Shown piece after piece: positions 42,801-55,500 of a stretch of DNA of 64,000 bases. The position numbers were made by a program, and so were the translations under genes. The DNA comes from Microplitis mediator (taxonomy: Eukaryota; Arthropoda; Insecta; Hymenoptera; Braconidae). Every line of letters begins with the position of its first letter. Within the stretch, counting starts at the first letter, position 1. The DNA lies in the NCBI RefSeq assembly GCF_029852145.1, contig NC_079979.1:18673901-18737900 (forward strand), in the 5' to 3' direction. The notes under the pieces were generated by a model. That model did no database searches and was not told the origin of the DNA. It saw nothing but the letters and a program-made list of their open reading frames with translations.

Positions 42801-43470
42801 CCATTCCTATAATAATAGGAACCATTCCTATAATAATAGGAACCATTCCTATAATAATAGGAACCATTTCTCTAATTTTAGGAACCATGTCTATAATTAT
42901 AGGAATGGTTCCTATAATTACAGGAACCATTCCAATAATTTTAGGAACCATTCCTATTATTTTAGGAACCATTCCTATAACTTTAGGAACCATGTCTATA
43001 ATTATAGGAATGGTTCCTATAATTACAGGAACCATACCAATTATTATAGGAACCATTCCTATAATAATAGGAACCATTCCTATAATAATAGGAACCATTC
43101 CTATAATAATAGGAACCATTCCTATAATAATAGGAACCATTCCTATAATAATAGGAACCATTTCTATAATGTTATAGGTAGCATTCCCATAATTATAGGA
43201 ACTGCTCCCATAATTTATGGTCATAATTCCTATGTTGGTATAGGAAAAAATTTTATAGAATTATGAGAACTGTTTCCATAATTGTCTTTCCGTGTAGACA
43301 GTGCAATCTATCGAATTAAATTTTAATATTACACTGATTTTACGCTGAAATTAATTTAAACTTCATTGCTCTCTAGTTAATTATTACCAATTACGAATTC
43401 ATTGTACAACATATATTGTTACAGTATCCATATTATTGTAATTATAATTGAAGCTAAATAATTTATAACT

Positions 43471-43506
<36 letters not shown>

Positions 43507-46500
43507 TTAATTAGAAAAAAAAATGATTAAATTAAACATTTATTTATACTCACTAATAAAAAAATTATCTTATTTTTTTTGGGTATTTCACAAAAAAAAA
43601 TAATTGTAGTTATATTTAATACAATAGCAGTTGCTAGAGAATGTAATAACAACGGAATGTCGTAGAATATTTGCAAGACAGAATAATATTACTTCTCATA
43701 AATACCAGAGCTTAACTTGTTTGCAATCCAATAGCATAAATTGTTGTAAATATAATTGAATATTTAAATATTAATATAAACTTGTGTTAAAAAATCAGCC
43801 GATATTTAAAATTTTAAATTAATATTTAAGCACATTTGCTTTGTACGATGATTAAAATATTCGTATATTCAATCGATATTGGAAAACTGGGGTGCAGACT
43901 TCCTGTAGTTTAATTTTACGTCAAAGCTTAAAATGAAGAATTTAAACTACCTCTCATAAATTAATTTATTTTATCATTTATATTATATGTCTTAGGAAAT
44001 TTTATCGTTAAACTTAAAACTTTTATCAAAAGACGATTCAATTTAACCAAAATCAAAATTTTATTTTTCATAATTATATTTTCATAAACTTTTTGGATTA
44101 ATTTAAATGCTAGGAAATAAACATATGTATATATATATTTATTTAATAATAATCTATATTATTAAGAGAATAAGGAAAATTTTGTTCCCGCCATATCTAT
44201 ATGATAGAATTAGTTAATGTTATTGAAATTAGTATCATTAGATAGGTCTTGACTTGAATTTGTGCCTTTTCAAACTTTAAACTCTTTTTAATTGCCAAGT
44301 ATTGAGATAAATAGATTTATCTATATCATTCGAATTACATTTAAATTACGCGGGAAAAAAGACGATCGTATTTATTTTCTTTAAATAAATTAATACTTTA
44401 ATTATTCTGTCACTAAATATGACTGAATGTCACTGAATATATAGCTATATTATTTATATCGCGTTACTTATTCCAAAATGACAGATTTTTATACTCCCTT
44501 TTGGTTTTTGGAAGCTTCTCAAAGCCAAAAAAGTGTGCATAGAAAAAAAAAGGATTCATTGACACAAAAAATCTTTACTCGCCTGAAGAAAATTTTTACT
44601 TACCCCAATAAATTTTTTGCATTGTGAATTGAAAACAAAAATTTATTTAGAACTAGAAAAAAATACTCGGTGCAAGGAATTATTTCTTGACCAAAAAAAT
44701 ATTTTCTCGCCCCAAGACAATTTTTGTATTTAATTTATAATGCATAAAATTTCTTGGTGCAAATTAAAATTTTTTGCGGCAAGAAATCCTTTTTTTCTGC
44801 GTATTTTATAAATTTCACAGCGATATTTGGGCAGTCACGTAGTATCTGCAGGTTGCTCGTATTAATTAACCGATGCAACGTTAAATATTATATGAAAGAA
44901 ATAATTAAAAAGAGTAAAGTCTTTTCCAGTGTCTCATTAAAAGAGTAAAACAGCTGAGTAAAAATTGCATTTCGTTACTACTTAAAGTGATGTTAGGAAA
45001 TTAATTTAATTATAAGGGTTGCTGCTGAGTGAATTTACGCTCGTACTTTGACTAGATATATTTTATAAAGCTGGAAAAATTAAATTAGATGGAAGATAAA
45101 AAAAATTGATAATTAAACGGAAGAGAATAAAAAAGGCGAAAGTGGAAAACGCACTTTTTATATCTTTACTATAAATTTGTAACATATTAAATTGTTTTTT
45201 TTTTTTTTTCAGCTAATGTCTGTTTAGAAAATTTAATTGCAATAATTAAGTCACTATAAATTTATAAAATTTAATGACTGTAAATTTGAGTTCAATTCCC
45301 AAGAAAAATTTCATAGAAAAAATTTTTTTATGATGAAAATTATCAACTTTTAAAAAATCAATTTTTCCCGCGAAATTTCAAATATTTAAAAAAAATGTTT
45401 CATAGTAAAATATCCTGGAATTTTTAAAATTGAAATTTCCAATTATTGTGGACTGATTTTATAAATTAGATCTTTTGATTTTTGATGAAAAAGTGAAGAT
45501 ATAAATTTACTGAACATGATAATAATAATTATAATAAAAATAATGATTATCTTTTTAATCTTTCAGGCGGAAATATGGAGTGTCTTCATTGCGATACTGA
45601 GAAAAAGCGTGAGAAATTTACAGGCATGCACAGATGTCAGTCTTATAGAGCACGTTCTCCATCGTTTATCTCGTGCAGAAACAGTTGTTGCAGGTCAATA
45701 AATATACAAACGTATTTCCTTCATCTTCTTCTTACTCTTGTTCTTTTATTTTCTATATAAAATTTTTTATTAAAAATTTCTGCAACCTCGTCCGTTCTCT
45801 CATCTCTATTTATTTTATAAATTTAATTTAATTTGTTTCTTATTTCTTATAGATTTATTGATCGATATGCTCGGCGTGCTTGCAAGCTACAGTATAACTG
45901 TTAAAGAATTGAAGCTGCTATTCGGCGCAATGAAAGCGGTCAAAGGAAAATGGGTAAGATGCTAAAAGAAAATATCTATTGTCTATTTTTATTATTATTA
46001 TTTTATCTCAAATGATTATTGTCTTGACTTGAATGTTTATAGCCAAGACATTCAGCTAAATTGCTAAACGTACTTCGCCAGATGCCACAACGTAATGGAC
46101 CAGATGTATTTTTCAGTTTTCCCGGTAGAAAAGGATCTGTAAGTTCTTTTCATTACTTTTAATTATTTATATATATATATATATATTTTTCAGTGAGCAG
46201 AAATTTTTTTTTTTTTTAATTTAAATTTACCGCCATTTTTCCAATTTATTTTAACGAATACAAATTAAATCTATTCAATTTTTCCCGCCATTTTCAAATT
46301 TATTAATGAATACAAATTAAATATTTTCAATTTTTCTATGCATAAATTTTTTTTTGATATTCCAGAAAATTTCTCATAAGTAAATCTCAAAAATTCTGAT
46401 ATATTTTTTTTCTCACATTGCTTTTAAAAATTTTTTTTAAGTAAATTCAAAAGTTATTAAATGAATCGCGTCACTAATTTCATTACTTATACTTTTATAC

Positions 46501-49500
46501 GCCCGTCTTGCTTTAGTCACTAAATTTAAAGCCAAAGGGATGTATAATTTTTTAATAATTGCTAATCAATGATTATTAATCACACAGTAAAAAACGAATC
46601 GTCAAAGTGTAAAAAAAGCGTATGTTAAAATTCTGTGTGTTGAATTTTTAACACTTTTGTGTGTCAATTTAACACACAGTATTTATCTTGTTTGAACTGT
46701 CGCAATCGATTGATTCTTTAACACACAAAAATGTTATTTTATTCGAAAGTAACACTTTTTATATGTTACTGTAAAATCAACGCACAAATTATGTTAAGAA
46801 TAATTTCGACCATCACAAAAGAATTCTTGGAAAATTTGTACTTTTAACATATGCGTATGTAACTTTTTTTAACACTCACAACATGTTAAAATAACACATA
46901 AATAAGTGTAAAACGGTCGTTTTACACACGATATGTGGTGATTTTGACGAATCCTTTTTTACTGTGCATATTGTAGATCTATAAGTCGACTTATTCTAAA
47001 GCTAAAAATTGGAAAAATTTAATAATTAATTTAATTTAAGCAACACCCTTTTGGTTTTCAAAATTTCTTTATCAAATTTTTATGCACCTGAAAATTGTAA
47101 CCTTTTTCGTGGAACGAAAATAAAAAAAAAAATGAAAAATAAAAAATCTTTAGATCTAGATTTCGGAAATCTTTCGCATAAGTGCTAGTATGTCAGCCGA
47201 AAATTGCAGCCGACCCCAATAACACCTTAATTCACTTCTAAGCAGTCAAATTAAAAAAAAATTTTCATTTTCGTTGCGCAAAACGTTCGGATTTTCAGGT
47301 ACATATGTTTACCTATAAAGTAGGTCTACAAAGTGATTGGCAATGGAAATAGTTATTTTCAATACGTATGCGGAACGGTAGGGATTCTGACGGCTTGAAG
47401 TGACGTCACGAGTTTGAGGCTATGGGCGCTTTCTTATCAAGACCGGATACAGTACGAGGTCTTGATAAGAAAGTATCCATAACCTCAAACGCGTGCCTGC
47501 ACTTCAAGTCTGTCAGGATTCCTACCTTTGAGCATAAAGTATCGAACAAAATTTTTTGTCATATCAACGGCGGAAGTTGAATTTGAGAGAGAAACAGTCA
47601 AAAATGTTTCAAGTCATGTAGGAATGTAGAGACAGATAGAGAGAGAGAAGTTACTTTTCGACACAAGTTCGAAAAAGTTAACCAAACTATAGATTGCCAG
47701 AAATCGTATAGTTTGCGCCCTCTGCATGTTGCTCGAAAATCCAATTTTCGCGGTTGATATGACTAAAAAAAAATTATTGGCAGGGAGCGCGACGAAAACG
47801 ACATCTGATGGCTACAAAAAATCATGCTCGAGAATTATAAAAGATATATAAAATCAGTGTAAAAAATAAAAATTCGTTATAAAATCAAAATATCAAAATT
47901 TATAATCATATAAATAAAAAAGTGTAATTGTATTTTTGATAGAGAAAATTAAATTGAATATATTTCGATAAAAAAATTAAGTATAAAAAATTTTAATAAA
48001 CAATAAACACTATTATTTTAGAATAGAATAAGGTTAACCGATAAAATCAAAACAAATAATATATGACAACTACAATGATAATGGTTTAAAAAATAGTAGA
48101 ATAGTCAATTGAGTTTTTTAACAAAATTGAAGAAAATAATTTTATTTTAATTCATGATAATTTGCTTGTAAATCGTAACTAAAAAAACATAATGTTTTTT
48201 TAACCTTCCGTTACAAGCGCTTTCTCTAGTGTCTCACTCATATTCACGCCAACTCTATTAGCTTAAGTAGTGTTGTACAGGGAATCACCGTATAGCGCGA
48301 GTAACGAAGGGTTAAAAAATAATTTTTAGCCAATGATAAAAATGATTATCCAAACCGGATTTGAATCAATAAATTATAAAATATTATTTTAACCTTAAAC
48401 GATGAGCAAAGGCAAACATTAACGACACAATAACTATTATGAACTATTTTTAAACTTAATTTTCATGTGTTTATATTCAAAGAGAGCATGATTTAACGAA
48501 ATTGTATCCACAGCGAGCGCTGCGATCGTTTCAGTTGTCCCCACCATATACTAGGCTCCCTGCCAATACGCCTTTTCAACTGTACACGCAGAGAATTGTT
48601 GAGTAAAAATTATCCACAAGTACTGTAAAGACATCTAGCCAGTAACTAATTTTTTACTATGTTGTTAGTGTAGAAACTGCACTTCATTTCCATGCTATCG
48701 AGTAGTATATTTCACAATGCGCATGGGAAAAAATTTATATATTTACCACAAGTCCTCACAGCCTCAAACTTTTTAGGTAATTTTTACTAAAAACTTATCT
48801 GCGTGTAGACTCAGTGACTAAAGCCAAAAGTGTGTATAAAAATATAAGACATTTTGAAATTACGAACGTAAAATTTAGTTAACTTGGGCAGTGACAGTAA
48901 CTAAAGATCGCCAGTATTTTATTAATAAATTATAAAAAAAGGAGGCGAATAAAAATTTTCGATCGTAAAGCACTCCCTAATGCTTCGCATTATGAGTCGT
49001 GCAATAATTAAAAATGACAAGGAAAGTTTTGAACGTTGTCTCTTCATTAAGTTTAACGATGCACGTTAGCAACCACATAGTTGGATTAACCGCACGATAG
49101 AACTTGTTGCGATCATAACAATGTACCCCAAGTTTAAATACAAACTGCTTCTGCCTGTCGAACAAGATAACTTGATCTTACCAAAGAGTCATCTTGTCAA
49201 AATATATTTAACAAACTTTTAAAATTCATTATTACATTTTTTATAGTCTTCAATTTTAACCCCAAGCTTCTCATACTCAAAACCTAAAGTCTACGTTATT
49301 AATTATTTAATTAATATTTCAGCGCATAATTTAATTTTAAAAAAGTTAAATTTCATTTATTTATTGCACGCCTCGGAAGCGAAGCGGAGAGGTTGTGCTT
49401 TATAACCAACCTGTCAAGGTCACACGATTTCCACTCATTAAAGTGCATATATTTTTTTTCTATTACTCTTACACATTATGAAAAACACATCAATATAAAG

Positions 49501-52500
49501 CTGAAACACTAATAAATAATCCTGATACTTTTTTTAATTTGTCCAATATGTATTAATATAAAAAAAAGTTCATTAAAAAAAATTTATCGTGGACGTCCAT
49601 TAGTCTGTGGTTCAAAAAAACGGCGTGGTACGGATATCTCGAGAACGACTTGACGAAACTACTTAATTTTTTTTTCAAAATTTTCAGAAATAAGCAAAGA
49701 AGGTTCCTTTCGAAAATCACTACTGTAGGCCTTCTCGTTTTTTTAAAAATAAATCATTACGGTTAAAACCGGCAATCTTACATGTAAACAAACACACACT
49801 GCCGCCATTTTTCATTAGGAATGTTCTCCTTATTTATTTTTTTTTTTACTTTTATTACCGTATATTTACCATGGAAATTTCTGTGGGAAAAGAGCGGGAT
49901 ATTCAATTTTATTCGAAATTTAACTTTTAAAAAAAAATATAACATGAGCGTTCGAGGCGTGCACTTTTGGATTTTCCAAATTTTTTTTATTTTTTTTTTC
50001 ATTGTAATAAAAATTTGTTACAGGCTATTGTGTTACCGCCGATGGCGAGGTGGCCGCATGAAAGTGGTTTCACATTTACCACGTGGTTCCGACTCGACCC
50101 TATAAACTCTGTCAATATCGAGAGAGAAAAGCCTTACCTTTACTGGTAAGTAGACACTCGTGACAAGTACACTCCCGTATACTTTTCATGAGAGATGTCA
50201 TCGTCTTTTTCTTTGAGCTTAACATCTAATCCTCAATTCTACATTTTCAAGAGTCTACTTCTCGACACCTTATCATTCAACCTCTTTATTTTTTTCATTT
50301 AATTGAACACAAATTACACAATTAATATTTTATCGAAAATTTTTTCACGGAAAACTACTCAAAAATTCATGTTCCGAAAAATGAAAAAATTAATTTTAAA
50401 TTCTTTATCAAGTCCTCATATATTTTCAAAATATATACAAGTTCGTATATTTAATCTAATGATAAAATATTAAAGACGTAATCTTGTAGTTAATAAATAA
50501 CTAAGAACTAGATTTATAAAAGTTATTCCTCGGGATTAAAAGTATTTACATTTATAATGCAGTCCACTATTGCCGGGTCTTATAATAATTAATAATGCAG
50601 AATTTTTAGCCTCTAACTGAATGGTTATTTGAAAATTGCAGCTTCGAAGATTAAAACTTACCTTAATTCTTCTTTCTTGTCGTTGGTCGGTCGCTACCCA
50701 ATCGTTCACTAAAAACACGAGTTGAATAGACGGATTTTAGTAATAGTATTATATTATATATTAAATTATGAATAGAATCTGGTACTGCCCTTAAATTTAT
50801 TATCAATTATCACAAACCGAAGAAATAATCGCGAAACCAGAGAGTAAGAAGATTACAAACCTTTGAAATCTAGGAAAATCTCGGTATTGTTGTGAACTAA
50901 ACGTTACATAGCTTAGTTATTTTTAAAATATGTATGTATATGTAAATACATATACAGTAAAAGACTCAATTATTGCTACAGAGAGTATACTAGATATCAG
51001 ACACAGAAAAAAAATCGGGAGTAAAAACGGTTTATTTTTTAATGGAGTGATTTCGGGGTGATATGGATTTTGTTTGAATCCGCATTCACTCCGATCCGGA
51101 ATTTTAATTCCGCATTCCCAGGATTTAAACCGTATTCGTTATAAAAATTTTTATGCTACTGTACAGTAAAAAATATTGTGTTAAAATCAACACAATGTAG
51201 GTTAGAAACGGTCCACAGAATATTTGTGTTATTTTTTAACACAGACTGTTTGTGTTGAATTTAAACACAAAATTTGTGTTGAAATTTCAACACACAATTC
51301 GAGTAATATGAGAAGTAACTTCAACATTTTTTCAATGTTAATGGTGACACAAAAAAAATGTTAACTTTTACATTTTATTTTTGTACCATGAATTATTTTT
51401 AGGTTATCAAAAGTGTTAACAATTATTATTTAACATTTAACTATTTTGTGATAGTAAACATGATCCTAAAGTTAGCAGACAGTTAACAATTTTTCAATTT
51501 TTTTATCAACAAATCAATTACGAAAAAAAAATAAAAAATAAAAATGTGCGCACGTAGAAAAGTAAAAAAGCCACAGATGCAATTTTTTAAATATTTTTTT
51601 TTTTTTTTAAACTATACGAATCATGAACTTTGTCAAGTTTATTTTTTCATGTCTAATTGAAAATAAATAAAATCAATGTCACAAAAATAATAACTAACCG
51701 AGCAAGACTGATGCTTAATGGCGCTTCCCGCGTGAATAGAAGAAAGACATTTTTTTAACACAATTCAACTGTCGCTTCAACACTTTTTCTGTGTTGATTT
51801 TAAAGTAACACTTAATAAATGTTGATAATATCGATTTTTGTACTAGGTAACACTTTTAAAGTGTTGAATAGTAGATCGATTAAAAATTTAAGTAACACAG
51901 AGAGAATTGTGTTGATTTAACACAAAAAATTTAACACGGACCGTTTTTAACACAGATACACAATATTTTTTACTGTGTGTATTCTTTAAATTAAGATCTA
52001 CAGTATCATGAATGAATATTTTCCTGGGCCAAGAGTTTCCTAACTTGAGTTAACTTATGTCACCTTGAGTAAAAAAAATCATTTACTTGGCCGGGAAGTA
52101 TATTATCTTCCCTATATATAACTCATATTTACTTGACCCGTAGAAATTTGTCTAAAGTTAATGAAACACTTGTATGTGCAGAGTAAGCTTTTTAAAATTT
52201 CATTAAAAATGATTTTCTTGATGGAAAAAATAAACAAAAGTTGAATTAACCCTCTGTGAAAATGTCTAGCCGGTATTTAAATTTTTCCATAGTCTTAGTA
52301 AAGCTGACACTTGATATCCATGACATTGTACTGGATGTCGAAGAAAGTTAAGTGAATAATTAAATAAAACAAAGTGTCAATAATTGGCACTCTGTCAATA
52401 ATTGCTTCTTTTACTTTATAATTATATCGTGACATACATTTTAATACCGACTAATTACCCAAGTAATTAATAGTTTTTCGTTACCCGCGTTATTCAAAGT

Positions 52501-55500
52501 CAATTATTTTTAAATTTCTATCAGAAAACTTTTTTAAAAATCATAACACAAAAAGTTTATAAAGTTTTACAAAGTAATAATAAAAATAATAATAATTGAA
52601 ATATAATTTATAGCTTTAAAACAAGTAAAGGAGTTGGTTATTCAGCCCATTTCGTTGGTAATTGTTTGGTGCTTACTTCAATGAAAGTTAAAGGCAAGGG
52701 CTTCCAACATTGTGTCAAATATGAATTTCAACCGAGAAAAGTAAATTTATGCCTATTAATTAACTTTATTAATTAATTAAAACAATTTAACTCATTAAAA
52801 TAATAATAATTTCCAGTGGTATATGATTGCGATAGTGTATATATACAATAGATGGACGAAAAGCGAAATAAAATGTCTAGTAAACGGCCAATTGGCTTCA
52901 AGTACCGAGATGGCTTGGTTCGTTTCAACGAATGACGTAAGCACTCAATTAATTAATTAATATATAAATTAATTGAATAATTAGGTAACTAATGCGTTTG
53001 AATTTCACCAGCCATTTGATAAATGTTACATCGGAGCAACACCAGAAGTTGATGAGGAGCGCGTATTTTGTGGTCAAATGAGCGCCATCTATTTATTCAG
53101 CGAAGCCCTTACGACACATCAGATTTGTGCGATGCACAGATTAGGGCCTGGATACAAAGTAATTTTTTTATTTATATGGCCGTTTATAAAATACGTCACG
53201 CAAAATTCCCCTTGCGTCACAAATGATAGACCCCCCCATCCCCGATATGACGGAAATATACACGGAACAAAATAATCGGTAGCAGCCACCGACGATTTTT
53301 CGGTAGATGCTACTGAAATAATCGGTAGCAGCTACTGAAAATTAATCGGTAGCAGCTACCGAAAATTAATCAGTAACAGCTACTAAAATAATTGGTAACA
53401 ACTACCGGAATAATCGGTAGCAGCTACTGAAAATTAATTGGTTGCAGCTACTGAAAATTAATCAGTAGTTGCCATCAACAAATAGTCGTTAGTAGCTACT
53501 GAAACAATCAGTAGCAGCTACCGAAAAAAAATCAGTAACAACTACTAAAATAATTGGTAACATCTACCGGAATAATCGGTAGCAGCTACTGAAAATTAAT
53601 TGGCTGCAGCTACTGAAAATTAATAAGTAGTTGCAATTGACAAATAGTTGGTAGTGGCTACCGAAATAATCAGTAGCAGCTACCGAAAAAAAAATCAGTA
53701 GCTACTAAAATAATTGGTAACATCTACCGGAATAATCGGTAGCAGCTACTGAAAATTAATCAGTAGCTGCCACTGAAAAAAAGTCTGTTACCGCTACCGA
53801 TCATTTTTTGCCGTGTAAATCATGAAACATTTATATATTTACAAATATGAAATAAATGACCTACTATCGTAACAAAAAAATAAAATTTTAAAAAAATCCA
53901 TAAAAATTTGAAAAATAGTTTGATGAGCTGCGAATGTCACGTTTCCTTAGACCCCTGACCCCATAAGCGTAAACGCATTTTATGAACGGCCCCTATTGTA
54001 TATTAATATTTGTAATCAGTGATCACTAATTAGTTTTTGACGTTCGCAAAATGGATTGATATGAGATATATATGAATATGTTTTAACGTAAACAGTAATC
54101 GCGATGAGTAATGGCTCTAATGAGTTATCATTAAACGTATGACGATGAATAGAAAATATATGTGATATATAGTATAGCAAACTAATATGTGGTTTGTATT
54201 ACACAGAGTCAATTCCGGTTTGATAACGAGTGCTACCTGAATCTACCTGACAATCACAAAAGGGTGAGTGATGAGCTGGATAATTCGAGCATGGTCGACC
54301 AAAGTATGCAAACTGTAAGCATTTTATGTTTATTTTATTATTTTATTATTATTTTTATTTAATTAATCATTAATACTTAATGATTTATTTATTAATTAAA
54401 ACGCAAGAGGTAATAACTATTAATAAATATTTATCTGAAGAAGCTTATTTTGGGAGTTAGTGTTGACAGTATCAATTTTTGGTTTTTTTTTTTTTGTTAT
54501 TTTTGAGTTATTTAGCATGAAAATTCATCAGAGAGAGAAATAATTAAAAATTATTTGCCAATTCTTGTTTTGTGTATTGACAGGTGGGTCAACGTGTTTT
54601 TAATATAGAAAATTTTTTAGTTGGCTTGTAAAATAATTTGGTAGTTGCACTGTAAATATTACATTCGCTATAGATTACGTAGTTTGTGAGTGTGGTAATT
54701 ATTTGTAGGGTAGAAGTACCATTTGTGGCCACTGCTCTATTTTTGGACATTTAATACTTTATTTTAATTAATTAATTAATTAAAAATTAATTACGTCCTT
54801 GCGTCTTTTACAAATTATTGTATTTAAATTTTTCGAGTGTCCAAAACTGGCCCTAAAGTGGTCAAAAACGGTACTTCTACCCTATGTATGTTTAATTGAA
54901 GAATAAGTATGACAAGTTTAAACAAAAAATGTTATTTTGGAAAAATTATTTCAGTAATTTATTATTTTTTCGGCCCTTGCGATTATCTATTTTCAAATTC
55001 TTTAGCCCATTTAGTTGTGCGGCCGTCCGCTAGGTATTCAAAAATTTGAATCATTCCTCAGATATTCATTAACCAATCAAATGAGTCCCTTTCAAACATA
55101 ACCTGAAATAGTTGTCCCTATACTTACTTTTGTAGCGGGAAGTAAATTTTTACTATCGTGACGAATCACGAAATATTATTTCTCTTAATAAATTAAATCA
55201 TTTTTTTTGTTCTATAAATTTACACGATCCCGAAATTTGGGTGAGTAGTGTAGCTGAGGATTTTCAATTTAAAAAATTTTGAAATACGTGAATTAAATGT
55301 AAATCGAATAAAATTAAAAAATTGCACATTCATGAAATTTGAAAATCAGTACGTGCATTTTTTTTTATATTTATTTTTTTTATTGTTTCATTCGTTTATT
55401 TGTGATTTAAAATTTGTCTCATATCTGCTACATTTACACTCATGAAATTTGGAGACAATTAATAATTTTCGGATTTTTTTTTTAAATTAAATTACAAAAA

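Larger units (their letters stand above)
3811..45566 (+). other. Nbea: Giant intron (41.8 kb) of neurobeachin
   Basis: It runs from GTAAGT at 3811 to TTTCAG at 45566 and joins two phase-0 borders (HCPPNLQ to AEIWSVF), which are contiguous in neurobeachin proteins. I found no convincing coding gene on either strand inside it; the longest open frames lie in a 21-bp-period minisatellite. It holds most of the transposon families listed below, including both giant hairpins. Confidence 0.9.
46139..50023 (+). other. Nbea: Intron d-e (3.9 kb)
   Basis: A TA run (about 46168-46186) is followed by family B copy 2, family L copy 3, a 150-bp inverted repeat, a piggyBac-like element, a TA-CACGCAGA element and a TTGCACGCCTCG element, all listed separately. 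The remaining sequence (46190-46580, 47530-48200, 48810-49360) shows nothing else recognised; the minus frame at 48977-49165 has no motif. Confidence 0.7.
50146..52613 (+). other. Nbea: Intron e-f (2.5 kb)
   Basis: It contains a family M element (51001-51163) and family A copy 3 (51165-51975). 50146-51000 and 51980-52600 are AT-rich with nothing recognised. Confidence 0.7.

Noticed and set aside
42232..43266. Long overlapping open frames (344, 293 and 251 codons) with seven-residue repeats
   Set aside because: They come from a 21-bp minisatellite whose period is a multiple of three and whose units lack stops in several frames on both strands. No start context, signal or known protein supports a gene.
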